A model generated the notes under the pieces. That model had not been told where the DNA came from and searched no databases. It saw nothing but the letters and a program-made list of their open reading frames with translations. From Treponema sp. (lineage in GTDB: Bacteria > Spirochaetota > Spirochaetia > Treponematales > Treponemataceae), in assembly GCA_017548565.1 (NCBI GenBank), contig JAFYZU010000034.1, forward strand, positions 38,122 to 102,121: a DNA stretch of 64,000 nt, in the 5' to 3' direction. Position 1 is the stretch's first letter. Every line of letters begins with the position of its first letter. Below are positions 33,167 through 41,108 of this stretch, one piece after another. The translations under genes were made by a program, and so were the position numbers.

Positions 33167-33832
33167 ATGTTTTTTATACCAATTATTATTTGTTTTATTC
33201 CATGCATAACCGGTTTTTTTATTTTTCGTTTCGGATGTAAAGTAAAAACAAGTCATCTTCTTATAGCCGCTTTACTCGGTCTTATTTCTGTACTTCCGAT
33301 TGGCGCTATTCAATATGTTATTCCTGATATGAATATCCTCATTAAACACAGGATTCTTTATCAGCTGTTAAAATCAATTATTTTATACGGCTTCGTTGAA
33401 GAAGTAATCAAAGCCCTGATGATTTTACCGCTTCCTAAAAAAAATAACAGCGCCCTTAATTTTCTGCTGATTTCTTTTCTTTTCGGACTGACGCTTGGAT
33501 GTTTTGAATCTGTCGTTTATTATCTTGATAAACTGAATCTCAGCGTTACACGAGGCGGGTCCCTGCTTTACGTTCAGCTTTTTGAAAGAATCTTCAGTTC
33601 AGACTTAATCCATATGAGCTGTGCAGGTTTATGCGGATTGTTTATTTACACCTGTTCACAGAAAAAAGCACGTATTTCTTTCTTTGTGCTTGCAGTTATC
33701 CTTCATGGACTTTATGATTTTTTTGCCTGCTTTAAAAACGGATTAAAATGGTTTGCCATTCCGGTAATTCTTCTTGCACTTATTGAATGCAGAATAAAAT
33801 ACAAGGCAATTACCCAGGACCAGCAGGAATAA
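33167..33832 (+). CDS. PrsW-family intramembrane metalloprotease
   Basis: A 221-residue polytopic membrane protein with about seven hydrophobic segments. PrsW motifs: FVEEVIKALMIL (EExxK) near residue 76, FGLTLGCFESVVYY (Glu) near 107, and HMSCAGLCG and LHGLYDFF (His, Asp) towards the end. In Bacillus PrsW starts cleavage of an anti-sigma factor. The target here is unknown and no sigma/anti-sigma pair is adjacent. No ribosome site precedes the ATG. Confidence 0.82.
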   Translation: MFFIPIIICFIPCITGFFIFRFGCKVKTSHLLIAALLGLISVLPIGAIQYVIPDMNILIKHRILYQLLKSIILYGFVEEVIKALMILPLPKKNNSALNFLLISFLFGLTLGCFESVVYYLDKLNLSVTRGGSLLYVQLFERIFSSDLIHMSCAGLCGLFIYTCSQKKARISFFVLAVILHGLYDFFACFKNGLKWFAIPVILLALIECRIKYKAITQDQQE

Positions 33833-33870
33833 ATGTACTTTATATAATACGTAAAAAAATCATACAAGTA

Positions 33871-33899
33871 TTGACAGTAATCAATTTTTTCTTTATTAT
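33871..33899 (+). promoter_or_regulatory. Promoter of the initiator tRNA
   Basis: TTGACA (33871-33876), a 17-base spacer and TATTAT (33894-33899), then 14 bases to the tRNA 5' end. This is the best consensus promoter in the window. Confidence 0.75.
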
Positions 33900-33913
33900 A
33901 TGCAACCATACGA

Positions 33914-33986
33914 CGCGGGGTAGAGCAGTTGGCAGCTCGTCAGGCTCATAACCTGAAGGCCGGTGGTTCGAGTCCATCCCCCGCTA
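33914..33986 (+). tRNA. Initiator tRNA-fMet (CAT)
   Basis: A full cloverleaf with anticodon CAT at 33947-33949 in loop CTCATAA. The acceptor stem pairs GCGGGG with CCCCGC. The first base C lies opposite T72, an unpaired 1:72 position that marks an initiator tRNA. The anticodon stem ends with two G:C pairs, and the D-arm GAGC/GCTC matches E. coli tRNA-fMet. No CCA is encoded. Confidence 0.93.
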
Positions 33987-33989
33987 TAC

Positions 33990-34018
33990 AAAGACTGAAT
34001 AATAATCAGTCTTTTTTT
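33990..34018 (+). terminator. Terminator after tRNA-fMet
   Basis: AAAGACTGA (33990-33998), a 7-nt loop and TCAGTCTTT (34006-34014), followed by a T run to 34018. Confidence 0.85.
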
Positions 34019-34046
34019 ATTTAACAATAATTCGGGTGGACTCGAA

Positions 34047-34152
34047 AGGGAAACGAACGCCGACCGGACAGGGAGGAAGAGGCGACACGACGTCGCCGGA
34101 AGTAAGTGGAAGCGGTCTGTATGGAGCAGACACGATGTCTGCGACAGGAAGA
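34047..34152. other. GC-rich spacer block with two related hairpins
   Basis: This 106-bp piece, much richer in G and C than its surroundings, separates the two copies of the tRNA 3' end. It holds GGCGAC-ACGAC-GTCGCC (34081-34097) and GCAGACA-CGA-TGTCTGC (34126-34142). Both have an ACACGA(C/T)GT core and are followed by a GGAAG a few bases on, so they look like two units of one repeat. No reading frame is apparent. Confidence 0.6.
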
Positions 34153-34231
34153 CGAGTCCATCCCCCGCTATATAAAGACTGAATAATAATCAGTCTTTTT
34201 TTTGTTTAACATACTTTCAGGTGGACTCGAA
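34153..34231 (+). repeat. Second copy of the tRNA-fMet 3' end with its terminator
   Basis: From CGAGTCCATCCCCCGCTAT on, about 50 bases repeat the sequence that begins at 33969 (tRNA T-arm 3' side, acceptor 3' strand, terminator) with one or two changes. A shared GGTGGACTCGAA follows each terminator. The period is 184 bp. The stretch contains a second AAAGACTGA/TCAGTCT hairpin (34174-34196) with a T run. The tRNA 5' part is absent, so it is not a second gene. Confidence 0.85.
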
Positions 34232-34243
34232 CGAACTGTTATT

Positions 34244-35155
34244 CTATATTCCTTCTACACCATCACATTTTTCAATAGTATTTATGGAACCGTCCTCATT
34301 ATATTTGAATTCGGCAACACATACCGAGCGATGGAACAGGCTTCCTCCGGGAAGTTCATCTGTATGATAAAAAAGATATGAATGATTCTTAAAATCTGCA
34401 ATTCCAGGATGATTCGTAAAGCAAGGTCCCTCTTCCATCAATACTCCGCCATAAACCCATGGACCTGTCGGATTTTTGGACGTTGAATAGGCTAAATGTT
34501 CATTGCGTTTTTCACCTTCTGCAAATGCTGCATAAACCATATAATAAAGATTATTGCGTTTATAGAACCATGGACCTTCACCATAAGATGTACCGGTATT
34601 ATGTCCTCCTTTTCCAAATGATTCTACTGTCATCGGTATTTTTACGATTCCCACTTCTTCATTATACGAAATCATATCTTCATTCAAAAGAACATATCTC
34701 AATTCAGGATTTCCAAAATACAAATAAGCCTGACCGTCATCATCAATAAAAACAGTAGGATCTATATCATTCCAGTCATCTTCATCTACAAGAGGATGAC
34801 CTATATCTTTAAATGGACCTGCAGGAGAGTCAGATACACCTACGGCAATTGACATTCCGGCATCCTTCTTATGAACAGGACAATAAAGATAGAATTTACC
34901 ATTTCGTTCAATGCATTGAGGAGCCCATGCGCGATCATCTGCCCATGAAATATCATCAAGCGAAAAAATCTTTCCATGATCAGTCCAGTGAACCATATCT
35001 TTCGTTGAATAACATCTCCAGTCAAACATCGTATAAAAATCATTTATAAGCTTATCTTCATCATGCGTCGTATAAAGATAAAGGGTGTCCTTATAAACCA
35101 TAGGAGCCGGATCGGCAGTATAAATTTTATCTGTAATCGGATTTTTACTTTTCAT
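34244..35155 (-). CDS. GH43 family beta-xylosidase/arabinofuranosidase-like enzyme
   Basis: A 303-residue five-bladed propeller hydrolase removing xylose or arabinose from hemicellulose fragments. The three catalytic acids are recognisable: Asp in YTADPAPMVY near residue 14 (base), Asp in NDIDPTVFIDDDG near 130 (pKa modulator) and Glu in TSYGEGPWFYKR near 195 (acid). No signal peptide is present, so it acts in the cytoplasm on imported oligosaccharides. It stands alone, with no transporter beside it, unlike a typical utilisation locus. Confidence 0.9.
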   Translation of the reverse strand: MKSKNPITDKIYTADPAPMVYKDTLYLYTTHDEDKLINDFYTMFDWRCYSTKDMVHWTDHGKIFSLDDISWADDRAWAPQCIERNGKFYLYCPVHKKDAGMSIAVGVSDSPAGPFKDIGHPLVDEDDWNDIDPTVFIDDDGQAYLYFGNPELRYVLLNEDMISYNEEVGIVKIPMTVESFGKGGHNTGTSYGEGPWFYKRNNLYYMVYAAFAEGEKRNEHLAYSTSKNPTGPWVYGGVLMEEGPCFTNHPGIADFKNHSYLFYHTDELPGGSLFHRSVCVAEFKYNEDGSINTIEKCDGVEGI

Positions 35156-35228
35156 AGCATTTCCTTATTCTTTACATTTTTAATTATACTCCTTTTTCCG
35201 TTTTTTTCCAATTCTAAAAAAAATATGA

Positions 35229-35234
35229 TATAAT
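35229..35234 (+). promoter_or_regulatory. -10 box before the oxidase-like gene
   Basis: TATAAT 25 bases before the ATG at 35260, which also has a GAGG ribosome site. The -35 (TTCCAA at 35206-35211, 17 bases away) is poor. Confidence 0.35.
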
Positions 35235-35259
35235 ATAAAAAAAGAATTCGAGGTAATAA

Positions 35260-35658
35260 ATGAAATCTGTTTATGACTTTATCAAAAAATGCGGAACCTA
35301 CTACCTTGCAACAGTAGAAGGAAACCAGCCGCGTGTAAGACCATTCGGAACTGTCGCTGTTTATAACGACAAGCTTTACATTCAGACAGGAAAATCAAAG
35401 CCTGTTTCAAAGCAGCTTTCAATTAATCCAAAAGCAGAATTGTGCTGTTTTGACGGTGAAACCGGAACCTGGCTGAGATTGTCAGGAGAATTAATCAACG
35501 ATGATTCAATTGAAGCAAAAAAACATATGCTCGATGAATATCCGAATTTACGCGGAATGTACAATGAAAATGATTCTAATACCCAGGTATTGTATTTTAA
35601 AAATGCAACTGCAACCTTTTCATCGTTCGCCGGCGCACCAAAAACAGTGAGCTTTTAA
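35260..35658 (+). CDS. Pyridoxamine 5'-phosphate oxidase-like flavin-binding protein
   Basis: A 132-residue split-barrel protein of the PNPOx-like family. The pattern YYLATVEGNQPRVRPFGTVAVYNDKLYIQTGKSKPVSKQL is typical: a strand, the RVRPF turn that binds FMN phosphate, then KxKxxxxQ. A Trp-containing strand (GTWLRLSGEL) completes the barrel. It is too short for true PNPOx and probably binds FMN or F420-like cofactors to reduce small compounds; the substrate is unknown. Confidence 0.82.
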   Translation: MKSVYDFIKKCGTYYLATVEGNQPRVRPFGTVAVYNDKLYIQTGKSKPVSKQLSINPKAELCCFDGETGTWLRLSGELINDDSIEAKKHMLDEYPNLRGMYNENDSNTQVLYFKNATATFSSFAGAPKTVSF

Positions 35659-35694
35659 GTAAGGCTATCAACGATTCTGACATATATAACATAC

Positions 35695-36486
35695 TCACTG
35701 TTCCTGATTTCTGTTTTTATCCTGCTGGATAAGCTTTTTCAAGGATTCGACGGCAACAGTAATTGCAAGTTCTGTATCATGCACCTGTTTGTTCTCGAGT
35801 CCTTTTTTTGCCCTTTCCTGATTTGCTACTACAAGGAAACAGCTTCCGACTCTTACACGAAGAAACTGTCCTGCAATAAACAGCGCTGCACTTTCCATCT
35901 CACTAGCAAGACATCCCATGCGAAGCCATGCCTGCCATTTATTTTCAAGCTCATAGCTTACCGGCATTACTTCCGGCTCATGCTGACCAAAAAATGAATC
36001 CTTGCATTGAACTACACCCGCATGATAAGGAATATTCATTTCCTTTGCCGAGCTGATTAACGCATTTACACAATCGATATCTGCAACGGCAGGATATTCT
36101 ATCGGAGCAAATTCACGGCTTGTTCCTTCCATCCGAACTGCACCTGTCGCGATCACTATATCACCGCCAAGAACATTTTCCTGCATTCCTCCACAGGTTC
36201 CTGTACGAATAAACGTATGAGCACCGCATTTTGAAAGCTCTTCAATTGCAATAGCAGCAGAAGGACCTCCTATACCGGTTGAAGTTACACTAACCTTCTC
36301 TCCATTCAAGGTTCCAGTATAAGTTACATATTCACGGACATCAGAAACAAGTCTTGCATTTTCAAAGTGTTCTGCAATTTTTGAACAACGCTTCGGATCA
36401 CCGGGAAGAATGATATATTTTCCTATATCCTGTGGACCTACCCCTGTATGATACTGTTTTCCCGAACCTTCTGTATAATCAACCAT
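35695..36486 (-). CDS. Uridine phosphorylase
   Basis: A 263-residue nucleoside phosphorylase-I family protein that splits uridine with phosphate to uracil and ribose 1-phosphate. Motifs: [13 protein letters not shown] with the phosphate-binding Gly/Asp/Arg near residue 27, [15 protein letters not shown] near 69, [10 protein letters not shown] near 93, and the nucleoside-binding [12 protein letters not shown] near 193. The gene begins 19 bases after the stop of the esterase gene, so both are probably on one transcript. Confidence 0.9.
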   Translation of the reverse strand: MVDYTEGSGKQYHTGVGPQDIGKYIILPGDPKRCSKIAEHFENARLVSDVREYVTYTGTLNGEKVSVTSTGIGGPSAAIAIEELSKCGAHTFIRTGTCGGMQENVLGGDIVIATGAVRMEGTSREFAPIEYPAVADIDCVNALISSAKEMNIPYHAGVVQCKDSFFGQHEPEVMPVSYELENKWQAWLRMGCLASEMESAALFIAGQFLRVRVGSCFLVVANQERAKKGLENKQVHDTELAITVAVESLKKLIQQDKNRNQEQ

Positions 36487-36504
36487 ATAATCTGCCTCCT
36501 GAAA

Positions 36505-37314
36505 CTACGATTCTGAAAAGAAATTCATTATAACTGAACTGATATTAAAACCACAAAATTCCTCCTGCGGCCATGAATGCCTTCCGTTTTCAATTTCAAT
36601 GCTTTTTATAACATTAGATGAATCTGCCTTTTTATAATAATCAAGTACATCTTCAATTGCCGGATTTTTTGAATATTTATACGAACCGTTTTCCTTCTTT
36701 GGAATTACATCATCCTTTTCTCCATAAATCTGAAGAAAATTAATTGTCAATTTTGAAGGACGTTCTTTCCAGACAGCTTCAGGCATAAATCCTGCAACAC
36801 AAACAAGCGAAGTAAATATAGACGAAGCTTCTACCGCAAGACGATGGATAAAAAAACCACCGTTACTGTAACCGACGCCAAAAACCTTTTCCTTACCGAT
36901 TTTGTGTTTTTTCTGAAGGGTTTTTACGATTGATTTTACAAAGCCAACGTCATCAACCTGTGAATTTCCTATTCCTGAATTCCAGCCTGCCGCAGAAGTT
37001 GAATCCTCTGCATTCCTGATACCATTCACATACACAATGGCATATCCAAGCTCAGTTGCCGGATATTTTAATGAAGTCATATTTATAAAGGAAGAAGCAT
37101 CTGAACCAGAACCATGAAACATCAGAATCAAAGGTGTTTTTGAACTGCATTTATCCGGAAGACTAAGAATAAAGGTACGTTTAACATCCTGATATTCGCA
37201 TTCACAGAAAATTTCATTCAAATCATTTTTTTTTGTTTCACTGTAATTCTTTAAATTTCCATTGCAGCTGATAAACAAACAGCATAATAACAAAAAGAAA
37301 TATATTTTTTTCAT
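36505..37314 (-). CDS. Lipoprotein esterase of the CE1/PHB-depolymerase type
   Basis: A 269-residue lipoprotein (lipobox FISC, Cys17). The alpha/beta-hydrolase features are LILMFHGSGSDASSF with the oxyanion region, GYAIVYVNG, nucleophile elbow GVGYSNGGFF (Ser near residue 150), YGEKDDVI with the acid, and GRHSWP with the catalytic His. This is the LpqC/feruloyl esterase-like group, which removes ferulate or acetate from xylan or acts on polyesters. In this window, with xylan enzymes, a hemicellulose side-chain esterase is the best guess. Confidence 0.82.
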   Translation of the reverse strand: MKKIYFFLLLCCLFISCNGNLKNYSETKKNDLNEIFCECEYQDVKRTFILSLPDKCSSKTPLILMFHGSGSDASSFINMTSLKYPATELGYAIVYVNGIRNAEDSTSAAGWNSGIGNSQVDDVGFVKSIVKTLQKKHKIGKEKVFGVGYSNGGFFIHRLAVEASSIFTSLVCVAGFMPEAVWKERPSKLTINFLQIYGEKDDVIPKKENGSYKYSKNPAIEDVLDYYKKADSSNVIKSIEIENGRHSWPQEEFCGFNISSVIMNFFSES

Positions 37315-37347
37315 GAATTAATAATATCATATTTTTATGGAAAAAAA

Positions 37348-38691
37348 CTAATTATTTTGTAAAATTTTATTCTTTTTAGTTTTATAACGGATCCAGGCAG
37401 TAATTCCGCTTAAAAACCATACGACTCCGACTGACCACCAGATGCCCCATAAACCAATCCCCGGAATCGTAACTAAAATGACAGGAACTACAAAACGTCC
37501 GGCAACCTCAATAATTCCATTGAGAAGTGCAAAGAAACTATCTCCAAGTCCATTAAGAATACCGCGTACAACATAAATCAATCCAAGGAAAACATAAAAA
37601 AGACTTGTGATTTTTAAAGCTTTTTCACCCATATTGATTACACTGATTTCATCAACAAAAAGACTTGTAATCTGACGGCCAAACAACTGGATTAAAGGAA
37701 GCATTAATAATGTAAAGATAAACATCATAAGGAGAGTTTTATGATAGCCTTTTATTACACGTTCGTTTTTTCCTGCACCAAAATTCTGTCCGCAGAAAGT
37801 TGCAAGAGCGGCCGATAAAGTCTGATACGGCTGATGAATCAACTGTTCTATTCTGCTGGTTGCAGTAAAAGCGGCAACTGCTACCGGTCCATAAGCATTT
37901 ACAACCCTTTGAAGAGCCATACATGAAACTGCTATCATGGAAAACTGAAGTGAAAGAGGAAGACCAAGTTTTATTGTTTTTACAAGGATGTTTCTGCTGA
38001 ATCGTAAATCGTCACGTTTAAGTCGGAAATATGGATTGAATTTTACTGCATATAACAGGCAAAGAACTACAGAAATGAATTGTGAAATTAAAGTTGCAAT
38101 TCCAGCCCCTGCTACACCTTTTTTTAATATGCATACAAAGAATAAATCAAGGACAATATTTAAAAAACATGAAAAAATCAGAAAATAAAGCGGTGTTTTA
38201 GAATCTCCAAGGGCACGCATCATTGAAGATATATAATTATAAAGAGAAACAAAGAGTAAACCGCAGCACAGGAGTTTTGTATATACAAGTGCATCTTCAA
38301 AGACCTCGGATGGAGTTTTAAGAAGGATTAAAATCGGCTTTGAAAGGAAAAATGAAACAAGACCGACAATAAATGGAAAGATAATCATCACATATCCTGT
38401 ATTCGCTATTGTATTCTTTACCTCATTTTTTTCGCCACGGCCAAAGCTTTGTGCTACAAGAATACCTCCGCCTGCTGCAAAACCATTACATAATGCGAAA
38501 AACAGAAAAGATATTGAAGCCGTAGCACCTATTGCCGCAAGAGCATCCGCACTGATGAATTTTCCGACAATCACTGAATCTGCAAAGTTATAAAGCTGCT
38601 GAAAAATATTTCCGATTAAAAGCGGGATTGAAAAACGCAGGATAAGCTTTACGATGCTTCCTTCGGTCATATTTATGGTAGTATCTTTCAT
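37348..38691 (-). CDS. MATE family efflux transporter, second copy
   Basis: About 447 residues from the chosen start, with twelve membrane segments and the MATE opening NMTEGSIVKLILRFSIPLL. An open frame extends to 38796, but it runs through the G-rich repeat motif at 38774 and lacks family sequence, so I start at the ATG at 38691. Pro and Gly patterns in the two halves (GLPLSLQFSM, GLGDSFFA) fit NorM/DinF-like exporters. It is only a distant paralogue of the gene at 3952. Substrate unknown. Confidence 0.9.
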   Translation of the reverse strand: MKDTTINMTEGSIVKLILRFSIPLLIGNIFQQLYNFADSVIVGKFISADALAAIGATASISFLFFALCNGFAAGGGILVAQSFGRGEKNEVKNTIANTGYVMIIFPFIVGLVSFFLSKPILILLKTPSEVFEDALVYTKLLCCGLLFVSLYNYISSMMRALGDSKTPLYFLIFSCFLNIVLDLFFVCILKKGVAGAGIATLISQFISVVLCLLYAVKFNPYFRLKRDDLRFSRNILVKTIKLGLPLSLQFSMIAVSCMALQRVVNAYGPVAVAAFTATSRIEQLIHQPYQTLSAALATFCGQNFGAGKNERVIKGYHKTLLMMFIFTLLMLPLIQLFGRQITSLFVDEISVINMGEKALKITSLFYVFLGLIYVVRGILNGLGDSFFALLNGIIEVAGRFVVPVILVTIPGIGLWGIWWSVGVVWFLSGITAWIRYKTKKNKILQNN

Positions 38692-38820
38692 AAACTCATT
38701 TATAGCACAATAGAAAAAATTAAAATTGTATGAAAAATGATAAAAATGGAATAAAAGTGAATGACAGGACAACGAGGTCTGTCCCCCTGTGCACAAATAA
38801 TTTTTTTATCACTTTTTTAC

Positions 38821-38849
38821 TTGTTTCATAACAAAATTCTCATTATAAT
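38821..38849 (+). promoter_or_regulatory. Promoter giving a leaderless rsmI transcript
   Basis: TTGTTT (38821-38826), exactly 17 bases, TATAAT (38844-38849), then the GTG start seven bases further at the expected +1. No ribosome site is possible. Confidence 0.6.
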
Positions 38850-38855
38850 ATAGAT

Positions 38856-39578
38856 GTGTCAGTACTATATATCGTGGGAACACCTATAGGAAACCTTGGG
38901 GATATAACTTACAGGGCTGTAGAAACGTTAAGAAACGCCGATTACATAGCCGCTGAAGATACCCGGCATACTTTACAGCTTCTTAATCATTTTGAGATTA
39001 AAAAGCAGTTAATTTCCTGTCGTTCACAGAATGAAAAACTCGCAGGTGAAAAAATAGTTCAGCTTCTGGATAAGGGTTTTTCTGTTGCGTATGCAAGTGA
39101 TGCAGGAACTCCAGGCATAAGTGATCCCGGAGCTGTTCTTGTTGATGTTGTAAGGGAAGCAGGACATAAAATCGTACCTATACCGGGTACCTCTGCCTTT
39201 GCAACTTTAATAAGTGTTGCAGGGTCTGGCGGCAAAACTCTCATTTTTGAAGGGTTTTTATCACCAAAACCGGGAAAAAGGCGTTCCAGATTAAAAGAAT
39301 TAATGGCAACAGGAGATGCAATAATTATTTACGAATCTCCGTTCAGAATTACTAAACTTTTAAAAGATATATCCGATATAGATAGTACAAGGCGGATAGT
39401 AGTTGGAAGGGAACTGACAAAGCTTCATGAGGAGGTTTCATGTGGCAGCGCAGAAGAACTACTTAAGGACTATGCAGGTCGAGCTTCTATTAAAGGTGAG
39501 TTTGCATTGTTCATTTCCGGCATAAAAAAAGCTCAACTTTCTAAAGAATCTACCGATAATATAAAGGTAGAGGGGTAG
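38856..39578 (+). CDS. rsmI: 16S rRNA (cytidine-1402-2'-O)-methyltransferase RsmI
   Basis: Methylates the ribose of C1402 in the ribosomal decoding centre. A 240-residue tetrapyrrole-methylase-fold protein: VGTPIGNLGDITYRA at the N-terminus, AAEDTRHT near 32, AYASDAGTPGISDPG near 80, and PIPGTSAFATL near 110. The GTG start gives a protein beginning at the usual residue, and an overlapping ATG two bases earlier is out of frame. It probably forms an operon with the FlgM gene six bases downstream and ends at the terminator at 39910. Confidence 0.95.
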   Translation: MSVLYIVGTPIGNLGDITYRAVETLRNADYIAAEDTRHTLQLLNHFEIKKQLISCRSQNEKLAGEKIVQLLDKGFSVAYASDAGTPGISDPGAVLVDVVREAGHKIVPIPGTSAFATLISVAGSGGKTLIFEGFLSPKPGKRRSRLKELMATGDAIIIYESPFRITKLLKDISDIDSTRRIVVGRELTKLHEEVSCGSAEELLKDYAGRASIKGEFALFISGIKKAQLSKESTDNIKVEG

Positions 39579-39584
39579 GACGTT

Positions 39585-39872
39585 ATGATGATAGAAAAAC
39601 TTGGTGGAATTAATCCTCTTAACAATGTATCAAACATTCGTAAAACAGAGAACTCTGCTAAAGTAAGCCCTGGAGTTGATTCAATTCACCTTTCAGATGA
39701 AGCTGTAGAAAAGGCAGAGGCATACTACCTGGAAAAGGTAGCTGCTGAAACTCCAAATGTACGTGCAGACAGAATTGCAGAAGTAAAGGCAAAAATTAAG
39801 GATCCTTCTTATTTGAGCAATGCTGTTATACAGTCTGCCGCTGAAAAATTTATGACTAGTGTAGGTCTATAA
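39585..39872 (+). CDS. flgM: FlgM-like anti-sigma-28 factor
   Basis: FlgM holds the flagellar sigma factor FliA inactive until the hook is complete. The 95-residue protein has the usual disordered, Ser/Val-rich start and the sigma-binding half: VDSIHLSDEAV near residue 30, then PNVRADRIAEVKAKIKDPSYLSNAVIQSAAEKFM. The xVRxDRixxxKxxIxxGxY core is conserved apart from DPSY in place of GxY. No other flagellar gene is in the window. A sensible ribosome region precedes the ATG. Confidence 0.8.
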   Translation: MMIEKLGGINPLNNVSNIRKTENSAKVSPGVDSIHLSDEAVEKAEAYYLEKVAAETPNVRADRIAEVKAKIKDPSYLSNAVIQSAAEKFMTSVGL

Positions 39873-39909
39873 TTATTTGAGTTTGCAGAACAGCTGAATT
39901 ACTCGAAAA

Positions 39910-39937
39910 GGCGGAATGAATTTCCGTCTTTTTTTTT
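39910..39937 (+). terminator. Terminator of the rsmI-flgM unit
   Basis: GGCGGAA (39910-39916), a 5-nt loop and TTCCGTC (39922-39928), then nine T. Confidence 0.8.
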
Positions 39938-39956
39938 AAAACTCCGGAGTTATTAG

Positions 39957-41105
39957 ATGTCAGATTTTATTTTTCGAATTACACCAAACATTGTTTTAGG
40001 TTCATACACTCTTTCAAGACTTGGACAGCAGGCCTTGGAATGGGGAACACGTTTTATCGTAATCATGGATCCGATTTTAACGGAAATGAAGGTTCAGGAA
40101 AAAGTTGTCCAGACTTTAAATGACCGTAAAATTGAAAATTTTGTTTTCAATGAGCTTTCAGATGGAAATACGTCTAAAATTGCACAGAGAGCCCTTTCCC
40201 TCGCCAAACAGGGACACATTCATGGTGTTATTGCCGTCGGTGGTGCTAAAGCAATGAACATCGGTCGTATAGTAGCATCTTTTTACAATGAAGTTCATGA
40301 TCTTTATACTTTTTTAGACGGAGCCGTTCCTTCCACAAATCCTATTCCCTGTATCTGTGTTCCTACTCTTTTCAGAACACCTTTTGTATTTACAAATGAT
40401 GTCCCTCTCAAGGATTCGAGAAACAATCAGATAAAGGTCATAAAAATCCAGAATAATGTTACAAAACTTGTACTTATCGATCCGAATTTAATGCTGACAC
40501 TTACTGAAAATCAGAAATCTACCCTGACAATTGAAATTATGAATATGGCAACCGAAGCATATCTTTCACAAAAAGCAAACTTCTTCAGTGACATGTTCGT
40601 AGAAAAAGGATTGCAGCTGCTTTCTTACGCAGTCAACGGTTCTCCATCACTGGAAATAACAACTCCTCAGGAAATACTTCTTGCTCAGGCAGGAGTAATG
40701 ATATCTCTTGCAACAGCCGCAAGCTCACTGGGATTAAGTTCAGTCCTGGCTTTAACAATAAATTCACGCTACAGAGTCAATAAATCTCTGATTTCGTCAA
40801 TTTTAATGCCTTATGCAGTAGAAGATGCTGCAAAGTTTAAAAGCAAACGAATTGAAAAGCTGGCACATATCATGGGAATTGCCGAACCGGAAATTACCGG
40901 AGAAGATGCAGTAAAAGCATACATAGATTTTGTACGACAGAAAATTGCAAAAGCAAATCTTCCTGCCCGTTTAAAAGATTTGCAGCTTACAATCGAAAAG
41001 CTTTCTCTCGCTGTTGAAGATGTTGCCGATATAGATGTTATAAATAAGCTGCCTCGTAGCATGACAACCGATGATATTTTTGATTTTATAAAACAGGCTT
41101 TTTAA
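39957..41105 (+). CDS. Iron-alcohol-dehydrogenase-fold protein without metal ligands
   Basis: A 382-residue member of the Fe-ADH/dehydroquinate-synthase fold. The N-terminal nucleotide half is recognisable: RFIVIMDPIL near residue 33, then HGVIAVGGAKAMNIGRIVA near 90, the place of the GGGS site, and IPCICVPTLFRTPF near 128. In the C-terminal half the usual DALTHAIEAY is NMATEAYLSQ, and the His-bearing segments are replaced by SSLGLSSVLALTINSRY. The metal Asp and His residues are therefore missing, and a classical dehydrogenase activity is unlikely. It lies three bases before the RNA methyltransferase gene. Confidence 0.7.
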   Translation: MSDFIFRITPNIVLGSYTLSRLGQQALEWGTRFIVIMDPILTEMKVQEKVVQTLNDRKIENFVFNELSDGNTSKIAQRALSLAKQGHIHGVIAVGGAKAMNIGRIVASFYNEVHDLYTFLDGAVPSTNPIPCICVPTLFRTPFVFTNDVPLKDSRNNQIKVIKIQNNVTKLVLIDPNLMLTLTENQKSTLTIEIMNMATEAYLSQKANFFSDMFVEKGLQLLSYAVNGSPSLEITTPQEILLAQAGVMISLATAASSLGLSSVLALTINSRYRVNKSLISSILMPYAVEDAAKFKSKRIEKLAHIMGIAEPEITGEDAVKAYIDFVRQKIAKANLPARLKDLQLTIEKLSLAVEDVADIDVINKLPRSMTTDDIFDFIKQAF

Positions 41106-41108
41106 TCA

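Noticed and set aside
34081..34142. CRISPR-like repeats
   Set aside because: Only two units, with covarying stems and no constant repeat or spacers.
38692..38796. N-terminal extension of the MATE protein at 37348
   Set aside because: It translates the G-rich repeat and an AT-rich leader, and the family start MTEGSI comes later.
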